From assembly GCA_913051775.1 (NCBI GenBank), contig CAJXCL010000015.1, forward strand, positions 1-38,888: a stretch of 38,888 nucleotides of DNA, written 5' to 3'. Shown one piece after another: positions 17,954 through 26,514 of this stretch. Origin of the DNA: an uncultured Nitrospirota bacterium. Its GTDB lineage: Bacteria > Nitrospinota > Nitrospinia > CAJXCL01. Numbering within the stretch: the stretch's first letter is position 1; each line of letters starts with the position of its first letter. The position numbers were made by a program, and so were the translations under genes. The notes below the pieces were generated by a model. The model was not told the DNA's origin. It ran no database searches and saw only the letters and a list, made by a program, of their open reading frames with translations.

Positions 17954-18811
17954 ATGTCATTTTTTTTCCATATAAATGATGAAAAAAAATTTGGGCTTCC
18001 TTTTTTCATTTCTTTTATTTTTATTTTGTTTCTTACAGCCTCATGCGCCTTTACCAAGTCAAGAGTTACCAAACAAACATTTAAAAAAGGGAAACAAATC
18101 GTAAGAATTGTTGAAAAAGATATAGATGCTCATTACCTTTCGAAAAAGAAATTGGAGCATCCTCACATCTTTGCAGAGGCAAAAATCTTTGATAACTTAA
18201 CATCCCTTAAGTATAAAAGACTTGCTTTACTCAGCAGAGAAGAAGACGTTTTTGACAAAAAATTAGCTAAGGAGATCAGTTCTCTTTTAGTAAATGCTTT
18301 CAAAAGAGCGAGTAAAAATGATTTTATTGAAGTTGATGCCAAGTCTCCTAAAGGCCGCATTTTAGGGGATGTTTTTATTTTTAAAAGAAAACTTAATTGG
18401 AAATTCAAAATTATTAATGGCGCTTCCTATGAAAGACGGAATTCAAAGGATTACCTCGACGGATGGAAAATTGTTCTCCAAAAAGGTCAAAAATATTATG
18501 GTAAAAAGGAACTATTTGGTGTCAGGGTAGCAAAGAACTGGATTATTTGTCCGGTTGATAAAACCTGGTCTAATGTTACCCTTCCCAGTAAAGGCGATCA
18601 AAAAGTAGACACCTATAATAAATTAAATGGTGAATCAGGCACGGATATTTTAGAAACTCTTCCAAAAGAGCAATCGAAAAAAGGCGTTTCTTCAACTCAG
18701 AAAGAAATTGAATCCAAATTCCTTCGACTGAAAAAACTTGTGCAAAAAGGACTCATTACAAAAGAAGAATATAAAGCCAAAAAACGGGAGCTACTGGAAG
18801 AATATTTTTAA
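17954..18811 (+). CDS. SHOCT-domain lipoprotein of unknown function
   Basis: A 285-residue protein with a hydrophobic signal (residues 13-30) ending in lipobox LTASC (Cys31), so it should be lipid-anchored in the envelope. Residues about 60-200 form an unrecognised soluble domain with LKYKRLALLSREED and a DGWKIVLQKGQKYYG stretch. The last 30 residues (LKKLVQKGLITKEEYKAKKR) form a SHOCT motif, a short C-terminal domain thought to mediate oligomerisation. It is the first gene after a good promoter and is followed 28 bp later by the ParB-like gene, suggesting one transcript. I cannot assign a function. Confidence 0.8.
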   Translation: MSFFFHINDEKKFGLPFFISFIFILFLTASCAFTKSRVTKQTFKKGKQIVRIVEKDIDAHYLSKKKLEHPHIFAEAKIFDNLTSLKYKRLALLSREEDVFDKKLAKEISSLLVNAFKRASKNDFIEVDAKSPKGRILGDVFIFKRKLNWKFKIINGASYERRNSKDYLDGWKIVLQKGQKYYGKKELFGVRVAKNWIICPVDKTWSNVTLPSKGDQKVDTYNKLNGESGTDILETLPKEQSKKGVSSTQKEIESKFLRLKKLVQKGLITKEEYKAKKRELLEEYF

Positions 18812-18838
18812 CTTGTAACCATACTACGTTTATTCTAC

Positions 18839-19843
18839 GTGTTGTACTCTTACGAAGAGATTAAAATTCAAAACATTAATTTGGCTAAAAGACCTTTCAG
18901 CTTTTCTTTCCCTGAATTTGATCAAAAACTATTTGATTCGATTTCAAGCATTGGTCTTGCGAACCCACCAATAATTTTACCTGCTTGCGTTAATAGCACA
19001 GATAAACAAAAAAAAAATACTAATAAATTTTATGTTGTATCTGGACTCAGAAGAATCCTGGCCTGTAAAAAATTAGGAATAAAGACCCTGCCATGTTCCA
19101 TTATTAAAGAAAATACATGGGATTGCGAAAAATTTATTCTTTTAAGCCTTAAAATCAACCTGTCACATAGAGAGTTCAATGATATTGAAAAAGCCAATCT
19201 TTTTAAGTTGCTCAAAGAATCAGGCATTCCTCAAAAAAAAATAATAAGAAAATATATGCCGTATCTCAACCTGGAAAAGAGCAGGAAAATCTACGAAGAT
19301 ATCATAAGTCTTTATTCACTGGATACTGTAAGCAAGATGAGAATTATCGAATGGAAACTTCCTTTAAATATTTCTGCAGTATTAGCAAGGTATCAGAAAT
19401 CCGATAGAGCTGCTGTAATGAAAATAGCTGAAATATTAAAACCAGGCATAAACCGTTTGAAGGAAATTATCATGTTTTTAGAAGAGATTGCTTTAATACA
19501 AAAGTGCTCCATATTAGATATTATTAAGCAATATCTCGTAAGCATGGTTAAAAATTCTACAATATGCAGAAAAGAACGAACAGAAATGGTAAGGCAAAAA
19601 TTAAAGGGACTAAGATATCCGCAACTGGCAAGAATGGAAAGGAAATGGAATAAATGCATAAAAGAACTTCATCTGCCACAGGATATAAAAATAATTCCAC
19701 CCCTTTCTTTTGAAGGAAAAAAGATAAAACTGGAAATTTCATTTTCTAATAAAGATACCTTGTCCCGTTCCCTGTCCAAATTTAATGGGACTTTAATGTC
19801 CGGTTCATTAGTGGAACTGATAAATTTAGTTAACGCAAAATAA
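18839..19843 (+). CDS. ParB-like nuclease-domain protein, orphan
   Basis: A 334-residue protein that starts with GTG. The N-terminal third resembles the ParB/Sulfiredoxin fold: LFDSISSIGLANPPIILP followed by YVVSGLRRILACKKLG (box II-like VxSGxRRxxA, residues 65-80) and TLPCSIIK. In chromosome-segregation ParB this box binds CTP. The middle region (FNDIEKANLFKLLKESGIPQKKI) recalls the helical DNA-binding part of ParB; the C-terminus is rich in Lys/Arg and unrecognised. No parA or parS-like site lies nearby, so it is probably not the main segregation ParB. Its TAA overlaps the ATG of the glycosyltransferase by 1 nt, implying translational coupling. Confidence 0.75.
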   Translation: MLYSYEEIKIQNINLAKRPFSFSFPEFDQKLFDSISSIGLANPPIILPACVNSTDKQKKNTNKFYVVSGLRRILACKKLGIKTLPCSIIKENTWDCEKFILLSLKINLSHREFNDIEKANLFKLLKESGIPQKKIIRKYMPYLNLEKSRKIYEDIISLYSLDTVSKMRIIEWKLPLNISAVLARYQKSDRAAVMKIAEILKPGINRLKEIIMFLEEIALIQKCSILDIIKQYLVSMVKNSTICRKERTEMVRQKLKGLRYPQLARMERKWNKCIKELHLPQDIKIIPPLSFEGKKIKLEISFSNKDTLSRSLSKFNGTLMSGSLVELINLVNAK

Positions 19844-20532
19844 TGAAACTCTCTGTTGTAATCCCAGTTTATAACGAAAAGGCAACTCTCGAAGAAATTG
19901 TAAGACGCGTTCAAGCTACTCCAATCGAAAAAGAAATAATTATCGTTGATGATGGTTCAACGGATGGCACAAACAAACTGTTAGAAAACATAGCGAAACC
20001 TTCAAGTAACAGTATTCGCATAATTCGTCATAAAACAAACAAAGGCAAAGGGGCTGCTATTATTCGTGGTTTGGAAGAAGTTAAAGGAGATTTAACTATT
20101 ATACAAGACGCAGATCTGGAATATGATCCCAATGATTATAAAACGCTTCTTGAGTTGTTCAAAAATGATCACGTTCAAGTAGTTTATGGTTCAAGAAATT
20201 TAAAAAAAAATGACCGTTCTTCTTTTGCTTTCTATTGGGGAGGCCGGCTTTTGAGCTGGATTACTAATATTATATATGGTTCTAATGTAACCGATGAAGC
20301 CACCGGTTATAAAGTTTTCAGAACATCTCTATTAAAAGATTTGGATTTAAAAAGCACCGGATTTGATTTTTGTCCGGAAGTTACTGCCAAAATTCTGCGG
20401 CGCAAAATCAAAATTTTTGAAGTTCCTATTTCTTACAATCCAAGACTCTGGCATGAAGGAAAAAAGATCAGGTGGATTGACGGCTTAATAGCCATTTGGG
20501 TTTTGGTCAAATACCGCTTTCAGCGTTTCTAA
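19843..20532 (+). CDS. GT2 family glycosyltransferase, polyprenyl-phosphate mannosyl/glucosyltransferase-like
   Basis: A 229-residue single-domain GT-A enzyme without membrane segments at the C-terminus. It shows the nucleotide-sugar binding start SVVIPVYNEKATLEEIV, the IIIVDDGSTDGT motif, the metal-binding QDADLEYDP (about residues 88-96) and the acceptor-side VTDEATGYKVFR. Relatives related to dolichyl-phosphate mannose synthase load a sugar onto a polyprenyl phosphate carrier at the inner face of the membrane. A GT39-like enzyme encoded 200 bp downstream would be a natural user of such a lipid-linked sugar. The sugar donor cannot be told from sequence. Confidence 0.9.
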   Translation: MKLSVVIPVYNEKATLEEIVRRVQATPIEKEIIIVDDGSTDGTNKLLENIAKPSSNSIRIIRHKTNKGKGAAIIRGLEEVKGDLTIIQDADLEYDPNDYKTLLELFKNDHVQVVYGSRNLKKNDRSSFAFYWGGRLLSWITNIIYGSNVTDEATGYKVFRTSLLKDLDLKSTGFDFCPEVTAKILRRKIKIFEVPISYNPRLWHEGKKIRWIDGLIAIWVLVKYRFQRF

Positions 20533-20573
20533 AAAAGCTTTTTGTACTGCAAATTTATAGAACTGTTATTTTA

Positions 20574-20680
20574 GCACAATTTTTGTTAGCAGCATCAGGG
20601 CGGTAGCCTATTTGATTAGCGGCCTTCCATGTCCTCAACCCTTCGGGCGGTTTTCCTTACCGAATTGTGGTCGTGGCTCC
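20574..20680 (+). repeat. Intergenic repeat family, copy B
   Basis: It aligns along its whole length with the reverse complement of 22659-22789: GCACAATTTT-GTTAG, GGG-GG-AGCC-ATTTGATT, CC-TCC, AACCCTTCGGGCGG, TTTTCCTTAC-GAATTGTGGT and GGCTCC or TGCTCC. AACCCTTCGGG can fold as a small UUCG-loop hairpin. It lies about 55 bp before the GT39/TPR gene and has the same orientation. The 3' flank to 20722 (TGCGCA, reversed) weakly mirrors the left end. Confidence 0.75.
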
Positions 20681-20735
20681 TTGGTCGCTTTACGTAAGAA
20701 AATTAATTTTGCGCAGTGTATTCTAAACAACTACT

Positions 20736-22511
20736 ATGACTTTAATTAAAGATAGGCGACAGGCAATTTTTCTAATTTTCCTATTTTTTTCAGCATTTAG
20801 TATCAGAATTATCTATCTATCAGAATTTCATCACAAAAATCCCTTATTTGACATTATCCCTTCTGCTTTCGATCACTCTAACTTTGACAAAGGAGCAATA
20901 AATTTCTCTAAAGGTGATCTATTAGCTCGAAGTTCAAACAATAGTTATGCTCCCTTATATAAATATTTTTTAGGAATAATATACCTGCTTTTCGGCAGAA
21001 GTTTTGATGTTATTTACTTAATACAGTTTTCCATGGGGTCTCTCTCCGCAATATTGATCTATTTAATTGCGAAAGAGCATTTCGGTTTTCGTGCCGGTGT
21101 AATAGCTTTTACAGGTTTTGCCTTTTACTCTCCTCAAATCATTTACGAAGGTATAATTCTGAGGGCTGCGTTTATATCTTTCTTTGGAGTATTATCATTT
21201 TACCTTTTATCCCGTTTAAAATTTTCTTTAAGTACAGCCAATTTGATAATTTCTGCTCTGGCCCTGTCATTATTCATTCAGGGTAGGCCTAATGTGATAC
21301 TTTGCCTCCCCTTTGTGTTTGTTTTTTTGCATAAAAACATTCGCTTTCTTAAACCGGAAGAACGAATCAGGTACTGGCTAACTTTTACGGTCACACTTTT
21401 ATTATCGTTTATACCATTACTTGTTCAATGTTACCTGGTTCATGACAAATTTGTTTTTTTTGATGCCAGCGGACCGCATACTTTTATTTCCGGGAATATT
21501 ATCTCTTACTCAGGGGTGGGGTTTGATCAGGCTATCGTTGAAAATTACAGAAGGAAAAATATATTAGGCTACTTATCTAATATCGATTTTTTGTTTCATC
21601 ATATTTTAAACGATTTCTCAGGGTTTATTAAATTATATCTTCGAAAGCTGTATTATTTTTTCAATGATTTTGAAGCGCCAACAAATATTTCTATTTATCT
21701 TTATCGAAAATTATCTGCTATTTTACCGCTCTTGTTAGGACATTTTTCTTTATACTCTTCTTTGGGGCTCATGGGATTATTGCTGGCAATAAAAAATAAA
21801 AAACAGACCTTTTTATTGTATTCTTATATCTTTTCATTATCCGTATCCGTGATAATTTTTCTCAATGAATCAAGATATCGTATTCCGGTTGTCCCGTACT
21901 TTATCATTTTCAGTTCATATACTATCCACTTAACTATTTCCTGGATATCTCAGAAGAAATTCAAAAATACTATTATAGCAGTATCCATAGCTATTACCCT
22001 TTTCACAGTTTTCCTTGAACCTAAAGCTAATGTGGTGGATCGAATCCGGGCGGAAGATTACAACAACATGGCAACAGCGTGGAAAGAAAAAGGTAATTTA
22101 GAAAAGGCTGTCAGCTATTTGGATAAGGCAATTGCTACTGATCCATTTTTTTCTTTTAGTTATTTTAATAAAGGACAGTATTTTTTAAAGAAACAGGACT
22201 GGGAAAATGCAATATTTTATTTTGAAAAAGCATTCTTTTTTAATAAGGGGCATATTGAATCAAAAAACAAATTAATGATTGCATTATTTGGTTTAGGAGA
22301 TCAATATTTAAAAAAGGAAAAGTATAAAAATGCTATTGGTATTTATTCAAAAATTCAAATGTTAGATTCGCAAAATATTGACGCATTACTTAATATGGGC
22401 GTCTGCTATGCATATATGGGGGAAGAAAGCGAGGCAAAAAAATTATTCGAGTCTATTTTGAAAATTGACCCGGATCATTCTGCAGCAAAAACCAATCTTG
22501 GTCTTTTATAA
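20736..22511 (+). CDS. GT39-like (PMT/ArnT fold) membrane glycosyltransferase with C-terminal TPR repeats
   Basis: A 591-residue protein. The first about 430 residues hold some ten hydrophobic segments in the pattern of the GT-C fold PMT_2 family, with acidic residues in the first periplasmic loop (FDIIPSAFDHSNFDKG) and the SSNNSYAPLYKYFLGIIY block. Such enzymes transfer sugars from polyprenyl-phosphate donors to protein or lipid acceptors on the periplasmic side. From about residue 440 the protein carries at least four TPR-type units (NNMATAWKEKGNLEKAVSYL, ENAIFYFEKAFFF, NAIGIYSKIQMLD, LLNMGVCYAYMGEE), probably a periplasmic protein-binding arm. It lies between two inverted copies of the repeat family. 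The activity is inferred from the fold only. Confidence 0.85.
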   Translation: MTLIKDRRQAIFLIFLFFSAFSIRIIYLSEFHHKNPLFDIIPSAFDHSNFDKGAINFSKGDLLARSSNNSYAPLYKYFLGIIYLLFGRSFDVIYLIQFSMGSLSAILIYLIAKEHFGFRAGVIAFTGFAFYSPQIIYEGIILRAAFISFFGVLSFYLLSRLKFSLSTANLIISALALSLFIQGRPNVILCLPFVFVFLHKNIRFLKPEERIRYWLTFTVTLLLSFIPLLVQCYLVHDKFVFFDASGPHTFISGNIISYSGVGFDQAIVENYRRKNILGYLSNIDFLFHHILNDFSGFIKLYLRKLYYFFNDFEAPTNISIYLYRKLSAILPLLLGHFSLYSSLGLMGLLLAIKNKKQTFLLYSYIFSLSVSVIIFLNESRYRIPVVPYFIIFSSYTIHLTISWISQKKFKNTIIAVSIAITLFTVFLEPKANVVDRIRAEDYNNMATAWKEKGNLEKAVSYLDKAIATDPFFSFSYFNKGQYFLKKQDWENAIFYFEKAFFFNKGHIESKNKLMIALFGLGDQYLKKEKYKNAIGIYSKIQMLDSQNIDALLNMGVCYAYMGEESEAKKLFESILKIDPDHSAAKTNLGLL

Positions 22512-22542
22512 TAAAAAATTAAATTCTATTGGACCAAAGATT

Positions 22543-22650
22543 TCAATTATCATTATTATCTTTTCCGTCATGACGCACCACTAAAAAGTAAAACGCAATT
22601 AAAGTTGCTATAGCCAATCCTAATTTTATGTAAATTTCTTGATAATCCAT
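22543..22650 (-). CDS. Possible 35-residue single-span membrane peptide
   Basis: An ATG at 22650 opens a minus-strand frame of 35 codons ending TGA. The peptide has a short polar start (MDYQEIYIKL), one clean membrane segment (GLAIATLIAFYFLVV), and a charged, Asn/Asp-rich tail (RHDGKDNNDN), the shape of a small inner-membrane protein. It begins 8 bp after repeat copy A with the same orientation. There is no clear ribosome site, so expression is uncertain. Confidence 0.4.
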   Translation of the reverse strand: MDYQEIYIKLGLAIATLIAFYFLVVRHDGKDNNDN

Positions 22651-22658
22651 AACTCAAC

Positions 22659-22789
22659 GGAGCAGCAACCACAATTCAGTAAGGAAAACCGAATTGGACG
22701 GATTCCGAAGGAAGGCCGCCCGAAGGGTTAAGGCCAGGGATGGACGAAATCAAATGGGCTGCCACCCGGTTTCCTAACGAAAATTGTGC
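22659..22789 (-). repeat. Intergenic repeat family, copy A
   Basis: Reverse complement alignment with copy B is strong (see copy B) and with copy C moderate. GGCC-TTAACCCTTCGGGC-GGCC inside it can fold as a hairpin. It lies between the GT39/TPR gene and lspA; with copy B it makes inverted repeats about 2 kb apart around the GT39/TPR gene. The 329-bp gap 22512-22840 holds this repeat and the small membrane ORF and nothing else I can see. Confidence 0.75.
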
Positions 22790-22840
22790 AGAGCTAATCT
22801 CAGCTTTGCTAAATTTTACAGATTTGCAATAGAGAGAGAT

Positions 22841-23359
22841 TTACTTTTCTCTTGATAAATTTAAATTGTCCCTGGTTTTCAAAAACGCTTTGGGGAAAAC
22901 CATATCCCACAGCAATAAGCTGACGCCGATAGTAATACATGAATCCGCAACATTAAAAGCCGGCCAGTAATGTTGATACCAGTGAAAATATAAAAAGTCT
23001 ATTACCTCGCCGTAAAAAGCACGGTCAATAAAATTTCCTATGGCGCCGCTCATAATCAAGGCAAAAGAAACAAGTGTTAAACGTTGATTTTCAGGGGTTT
23101 TATAATAGTAGAACATAATTATTCCTATAGCAACAACTGAGATAAGCACAAAAAAAAGAGTTAACCATGGACTTTTAAAACCGGACAAAATGCCGAAAGC
23201 AGCTCCTGAGTTTCGAATATATGTAATCTGGAAGAAATTTTTTATTACTTGTATTGATTGGTGCAATTCCATATTTGAATCTATATAAAGTTTAGTGGCC
23301 TGATCTAGAAAAACCATTCCAACTATAATCAGTAACAGTGTCTTATACTTTTTGCTCAT
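22841..23359 (-). CDS. lspA: Lipoprotein signal peptidase (signal peptidase II)
   Basis: An inner-membrane aspartyl protease that removes the signal peptide from diacylglyceryl-modified prolipoproteins; several such substrates are encoded in this window. The 172-residue protein has four membrane segments and the catalytic aspartates Asp112 (GNFIDRA) and Asp139 ([11 protein letters not shown]), with the conserved [10 protein letters not shown] loop near residue 49. Its start overlaps the ileS stop by 4 nt, so the two are translated together; ileS-lspA is a common pairing. Confidence 0.96.
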   Translation of the reverse strand: MSKKYKTLLLIIVGMVFLDQATKLYIDSNMELHQSIQVIKNFFQITYIRNSGAAFGILSGFKSPWLTLFFVLISVVAIGIIMFYYYKTPENQRLTLVSFALIMSGAIGNFIDRAFYGEVIDFLYFHWYQHYWPAFNVADSCITIGVSLLLWDMVFPKAFLKTRDNLNLSREK

Positions 23360-26166
23360 CCCAAATTTTCCTTACAACGACGACATATGGCAGGATGACT
23401 GCTATCCTTTCCTACAGATTCACTAAAAGTCCAGCACCTCTCACATTTTTCTCCAGGAGCCTTGTAAACTAATATTTCCAGACCTTTAATTTCTTCACTG
23501 TTAAAAACAATTGATTTTGATTTACTTTCTCCATCATTAGCCCTATTTCCACAAATTTTTTCCACTCCAGAGACAATAAAAATTGTTTTTAATTCCTCTG
23601 TTTCTAATGGAATCTGATTATTCAAGTTTCCAGACAAACTTAGCGTGACTAGAGCATCTAGGGAATGGCCGATGACTTTATCGCGACGTGCTATTTCCAG
23701 AGCTTTTGAAACCTCCTTTCTTAAAAGAATAACCTGCTCCCATTTTTTTGATAGAGCATCGTTGATATAACTTTTTTTAACTTCCGGGAAAAAAGCCATA
23801 TGAATTGACGACGGTTCACTTCCATTTTTTGGCAAATATCCCCAAACCTCCTCAGCAGTAAATGAAAGGACAGGAGATATCAATTTTGTCAGAGCGCAGA
23901 TTAATTCATACATAGTTGTCTGAGCCGCTCTCCTTCCAGGGGAATCTTTTTGGAATGTATACAAACGGTCCTTAAGAATATCGAGGTAAAGTGAACTCAA
24001 GTCTACAGTACAAAAATTATGGAGTGTATGGTAAAAAACATGAAATTCAAAATTCTTAAAGGCATTCTGAACCTTACAGACAACATCCTGAAGCCGATGG
24101 AGAATCAGTCTATCAATTTCAAAGAGGTCTTCATAATTCACCTGGTGTTGTTGAGGGTTAAAATCATATAAATTTCCAAGGATATACCTAATGGTATTTC
24201 GAATTTTTCTATATGCTTCGGTTAGACGTTTAAGAATTTCATCAGAAATCTTGATATCTTCCCGATAATTTTCTGACGCGACCCATAACCTCAGCACTTC
24301 TGCTCCACTTTTTTTAATAACCTGATCCGGGGTGATAACATTTCCCGCCGATTTCGACATTTTTTTTCCTTCTCCATCCACCACATAACCATGAGTCAAA
24401 ACAGTTTTATATGGCGCCTTCCCACGGGTTCCGATAGAAGTCAATAAAGAACTTTGAAACCAGCCCCTGTGTTGATCACTACCTTCAAGGTAAAGGTCTG
24501 CCGGCCAGAGAAGATCGTCATTTTTTTCAACCACTGCCGCTTGACTCACGCCCGAATCGAACCAGACATCCAGAATATCCGTTTCTTTCTGGAAATCTTT
24601 ACTTCCGCATTTGGAACATGTTGTTCCGTTCGGCAATAGATCCGAAACATCCTTCTCAAACCATATATCGGTTCCATCTTTTTCAACCATTTCCGCAATA
24701 TGTTCCGAGATTTCTTTGCTCTTTAGAAACTCCTTACATCCTTTGCAACAAAAAGCAATGATAGGAACCCCCCATGCTCGTTGCCTGGACACACACCAAT
24801 CCGGCCGGCTTTCCACCATTTCATAAATCCTGTCCATTCCCCACTCCGGAACCCATTTTGTTTTTTTTATTTCTTCCAAGGCTTTTTGTCGAAGCCCGCT
24901 TATCTCCATAGAAATAAACCACTGAGAAGTAGCCCTGAACAGGATAGGGCTTTTACATCGCCAGCAGTGAGGGTAGGAATGAGTGGTTTTTTCTTCCTTT
25001 AATAAATATCCGTTTTCCGATAATTTTTTATTAATTTCAGAATTGGCCTTCCACACATTCATCCCGCCAAACTGTTCCACGGATTCGATAAAAAAACCGC
25101 CATCATCCACAGGGTTATAAATATCTAGGCCATATTTCATGCCAATTTCATAGTCCTCCTGTCCATGTCCCGGAGCAGTATGAACTGCACCTGTCCCTTG
25201 TTCCAATGTGGCGTGTTCTCCCAAAATCACCGGCGACTTTCTATCTATTAAGGGATGGCGGCAAACAATTCCTTCCAACGCTTCACCCCTAAAGGTTTGA
25301 AGTGTTTTAAAAGACTTAATATCACATTTTTCCATAACAGGATTTACCAGTTTCTCGGCAATTATAAATACCTCTTTCCCTGCCTCAATTGCTGAATATT
25401 TTAGTTTTGGATGAAGGCAAATAGCTAAATTGGCCGGTAATGTCCAGGGAGTCGTGGTCCAAATTATCACTGAAACGGGTTTACCTTTTAATTTCGGAAA
25501 TTTATTTTCGAGATCATCTTGAACCGGAAACCTCACATAGATAGAAGGGGATTCATGATCAGCGTATTCCACTTCTGCCTCAGCCAGAGCTGTCCGGCAG
25601 CGGGCACACCAATGAATAGGTTTAAGTCCTTTGTAAAGGCTTTTATTTTTTATAAACTTTCCAAGCTCTCTAACTATGGCTGCTTCGTAAGAAAAATTCA
25701 TGGTAAGATAGGGATTCTCCCAATCTCCTAATACACCCAAACGTTTGAATTCGGATCTCTGAATGTTTATGAATTTTTCAGCAAACTCACGACACAATTT
25801 TCTGAATTTGCTCTTAGTAATATCTTTTTTTTTGGATCCAAGTTGTTTTTCAACTTGATGCTCTATTGGAAGGCCATGGCAATCCCACCCCGGAACATAA
25901 GGAGCATCGAACCCTTCCATATTTTTTGATTTGACCACAAAATCTTTAAGAATTTTATTAAGTGCTGTCCCTGCATGGATATGGCCATTAGCATAAGGGG
26001 GACCATCATGAAGGATATACTTGGGTTTGCCATTTCTATGTTGCCTGATTTTTGCGTACAATTTTTCCGATTCCCATTTTTTCAGAATCTCAGGCTCTAA
26101 TTGAGCCAAGTTTGCTTTCATTGGGAAATTGGTTTTAGGAAGGTTTAAAGTTTCCTTGTAATCCAT
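23356..26166 (-). CDS. ileS: Isoleucyl-tRNA synthetase
   Basis: Class I aminoacyl-tRNA synthetase that charges tRNA-Ile. I take the ATG at 26166 ([20 protein letters not shown]), the usual start for this family, giving 936 residues; a TTG four codons upstream is less likely. Motifs: HIGH-type [10 protein letters not shown] (57-66), the CP1 editing domain with [13 protein letters not shown] and [22 protein letters not shown] in [10 protein letters not shown], and a C-terminal zinc knuckle CERCW with CRRC. This is the bacterial, mupirocin-sensitive type by these C-terminal zinc ligands. A hairpin lies in the leader 35 bp upstream. Confidence 0.97.
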   Translation of the reverse strand: MDYKETLNLPKTNFPMKANLAQLEPEILKKWESEKLYAKIRQHRNGKPKYILHDGPPYANGHIHAGTALNKILKDFVVKSKNMEGFDAPYVPGWDCHGLPIEHQVEKQLGSKKKDITKSKFRKLCREFAEKFINIQRSEFKRLGVLGDWENPYLTMNFSYEAAIVRELGKFIKNKSLYKGLKPIHWCARCRTALAEAEVEYADHESPSIYVRFPVQDDLENKFPKLKGKPVSVIIWTTTPWTLPANLAICLHPKLKYSAIEAGKEVFIIAEKLVNPVMEKCDIKSFKTLQTFRGEALEGIVCRHPLIDRKSPVILGEHATLEQGTGAVHTAPGHGQEDYEIGMKYGLDIYNPVDDGGFFIESVEQFGGMNVWKANSEINKKLSENGYLLKEEKTTHSYPHCWRCKSPILFRATSQWFISMEISGLRQKALEEIKKTKWVPEWGMDRIYEMVESRPDWCVSRQRAWGVPIIAFCCKGCKEFLKSKEISEHIAEMVEKDGTDIWFEKDVSDLLPNGTTCSKCGSKDFQKETDILDVWFDSGVSQAAVVEKNDDLLWPADLYLEGSDQHRGWFQSSLLTSIGTRGKAPYKTVLTHGYVVDGEGKKMSKSAGNVITPDQVIKKSGAEVLRLWVASENYREDIKISDEILKRLTEAYRKIRNTIRYILGNLYDFNPQQHQVNYEDLFEIDRLILHRLQDVVCKVQNAFKNFEFHVFYHTLHNFCTVDLSSLYLDILKDRLYTFQKDSPGRRAAQTTMYELICALTKLISPVLSFTAEEVWGYLPKNGSEPSSIHMAFFPEVKKSYINDALSKKWEQVILLRKEVSKALEIARRDKVIGHSLDALVTLSLSGNLNNQIPLETEELKTIFIVSGVEKICGNRANDGESKSKSIVFNSEEIKGLEILVYKAPGEKCERCWTFSESVGKDSSHPAICRRCKENLG

Positions 26167-26200
26167 TTTAGTTTGCAAATGACAATAATGATAAATAAAA

Positions 26201-26219
26201 GGCGGGGGTCAACTCCGCC
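26201..26219 (-). terminator. Leader hairpin upstream of ileS followed by a T-rich run
   Basis: On the minus strand GGCGG-AGTTGACCC-CCGCC is followed by TTTTATTT, an intrinsic-terminator shape only about 35 bp before the ileS start codon. It could be an attenuator in the ileS leader, or a terminator if ileS transcription starts downstream. I see no T-box consensus upstream of it. The rest of the 348-bp gap 26167-26514 is AT-rich; it holds an imperfect palindrome AGTATCATGGTACT (26247-26260) and nothing else I can support. Confidence 0.4.
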
Positions 26220-26514
26220 TTAATTAAACAAAAAGCTCCCTTTTCAGTATCATGGTACTAAGCAAAAATCAAATATAAATATTTAAAATAAAATGCTAAA
26301 ATAGTTTATACAAAAAGCATTGAAGGTTGCTTTAATCAGTTTCATAAGTATTAAGAAAATAGCTGTTTTTTTGCGAATGTAACCTTCCCCACTATCTGTA
26401 CCACTTTTCTAAACAAGTAATCGCTATTGAAAAATTCAAAAATTTGAGGTTTTAAATTTATATGTTTGGTATTATTAGTTTTATAGTGTCCATTGGTTAA
26501 TTAATAAATTTTCA

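Noticed and set aside
20532-20543. AAAAAAGCTTTTT as a terminator after the GT2 gene
   Set aside because: Stem is only A/T plus one GC pair; too weak to support.
20574-20722. Transposon with terminal inverted repeats at copy B
   Set aside because: The weak TGCGCA/TAGCACAA resemblance of its two ends is not repeated in copies A and C, and no transposase or target duplication is seen.
26167-26178. TTG start four codons before ileS ATG
   Set aside because: [12 protein letters not shown] at 26166 matches the family start; no ribosome site supports the TTG.
26220-26514. T-box riboswitch for ileS
   Set aside because: No AGGGTGG-type T-box sequence is visible on the minus strand upstream.
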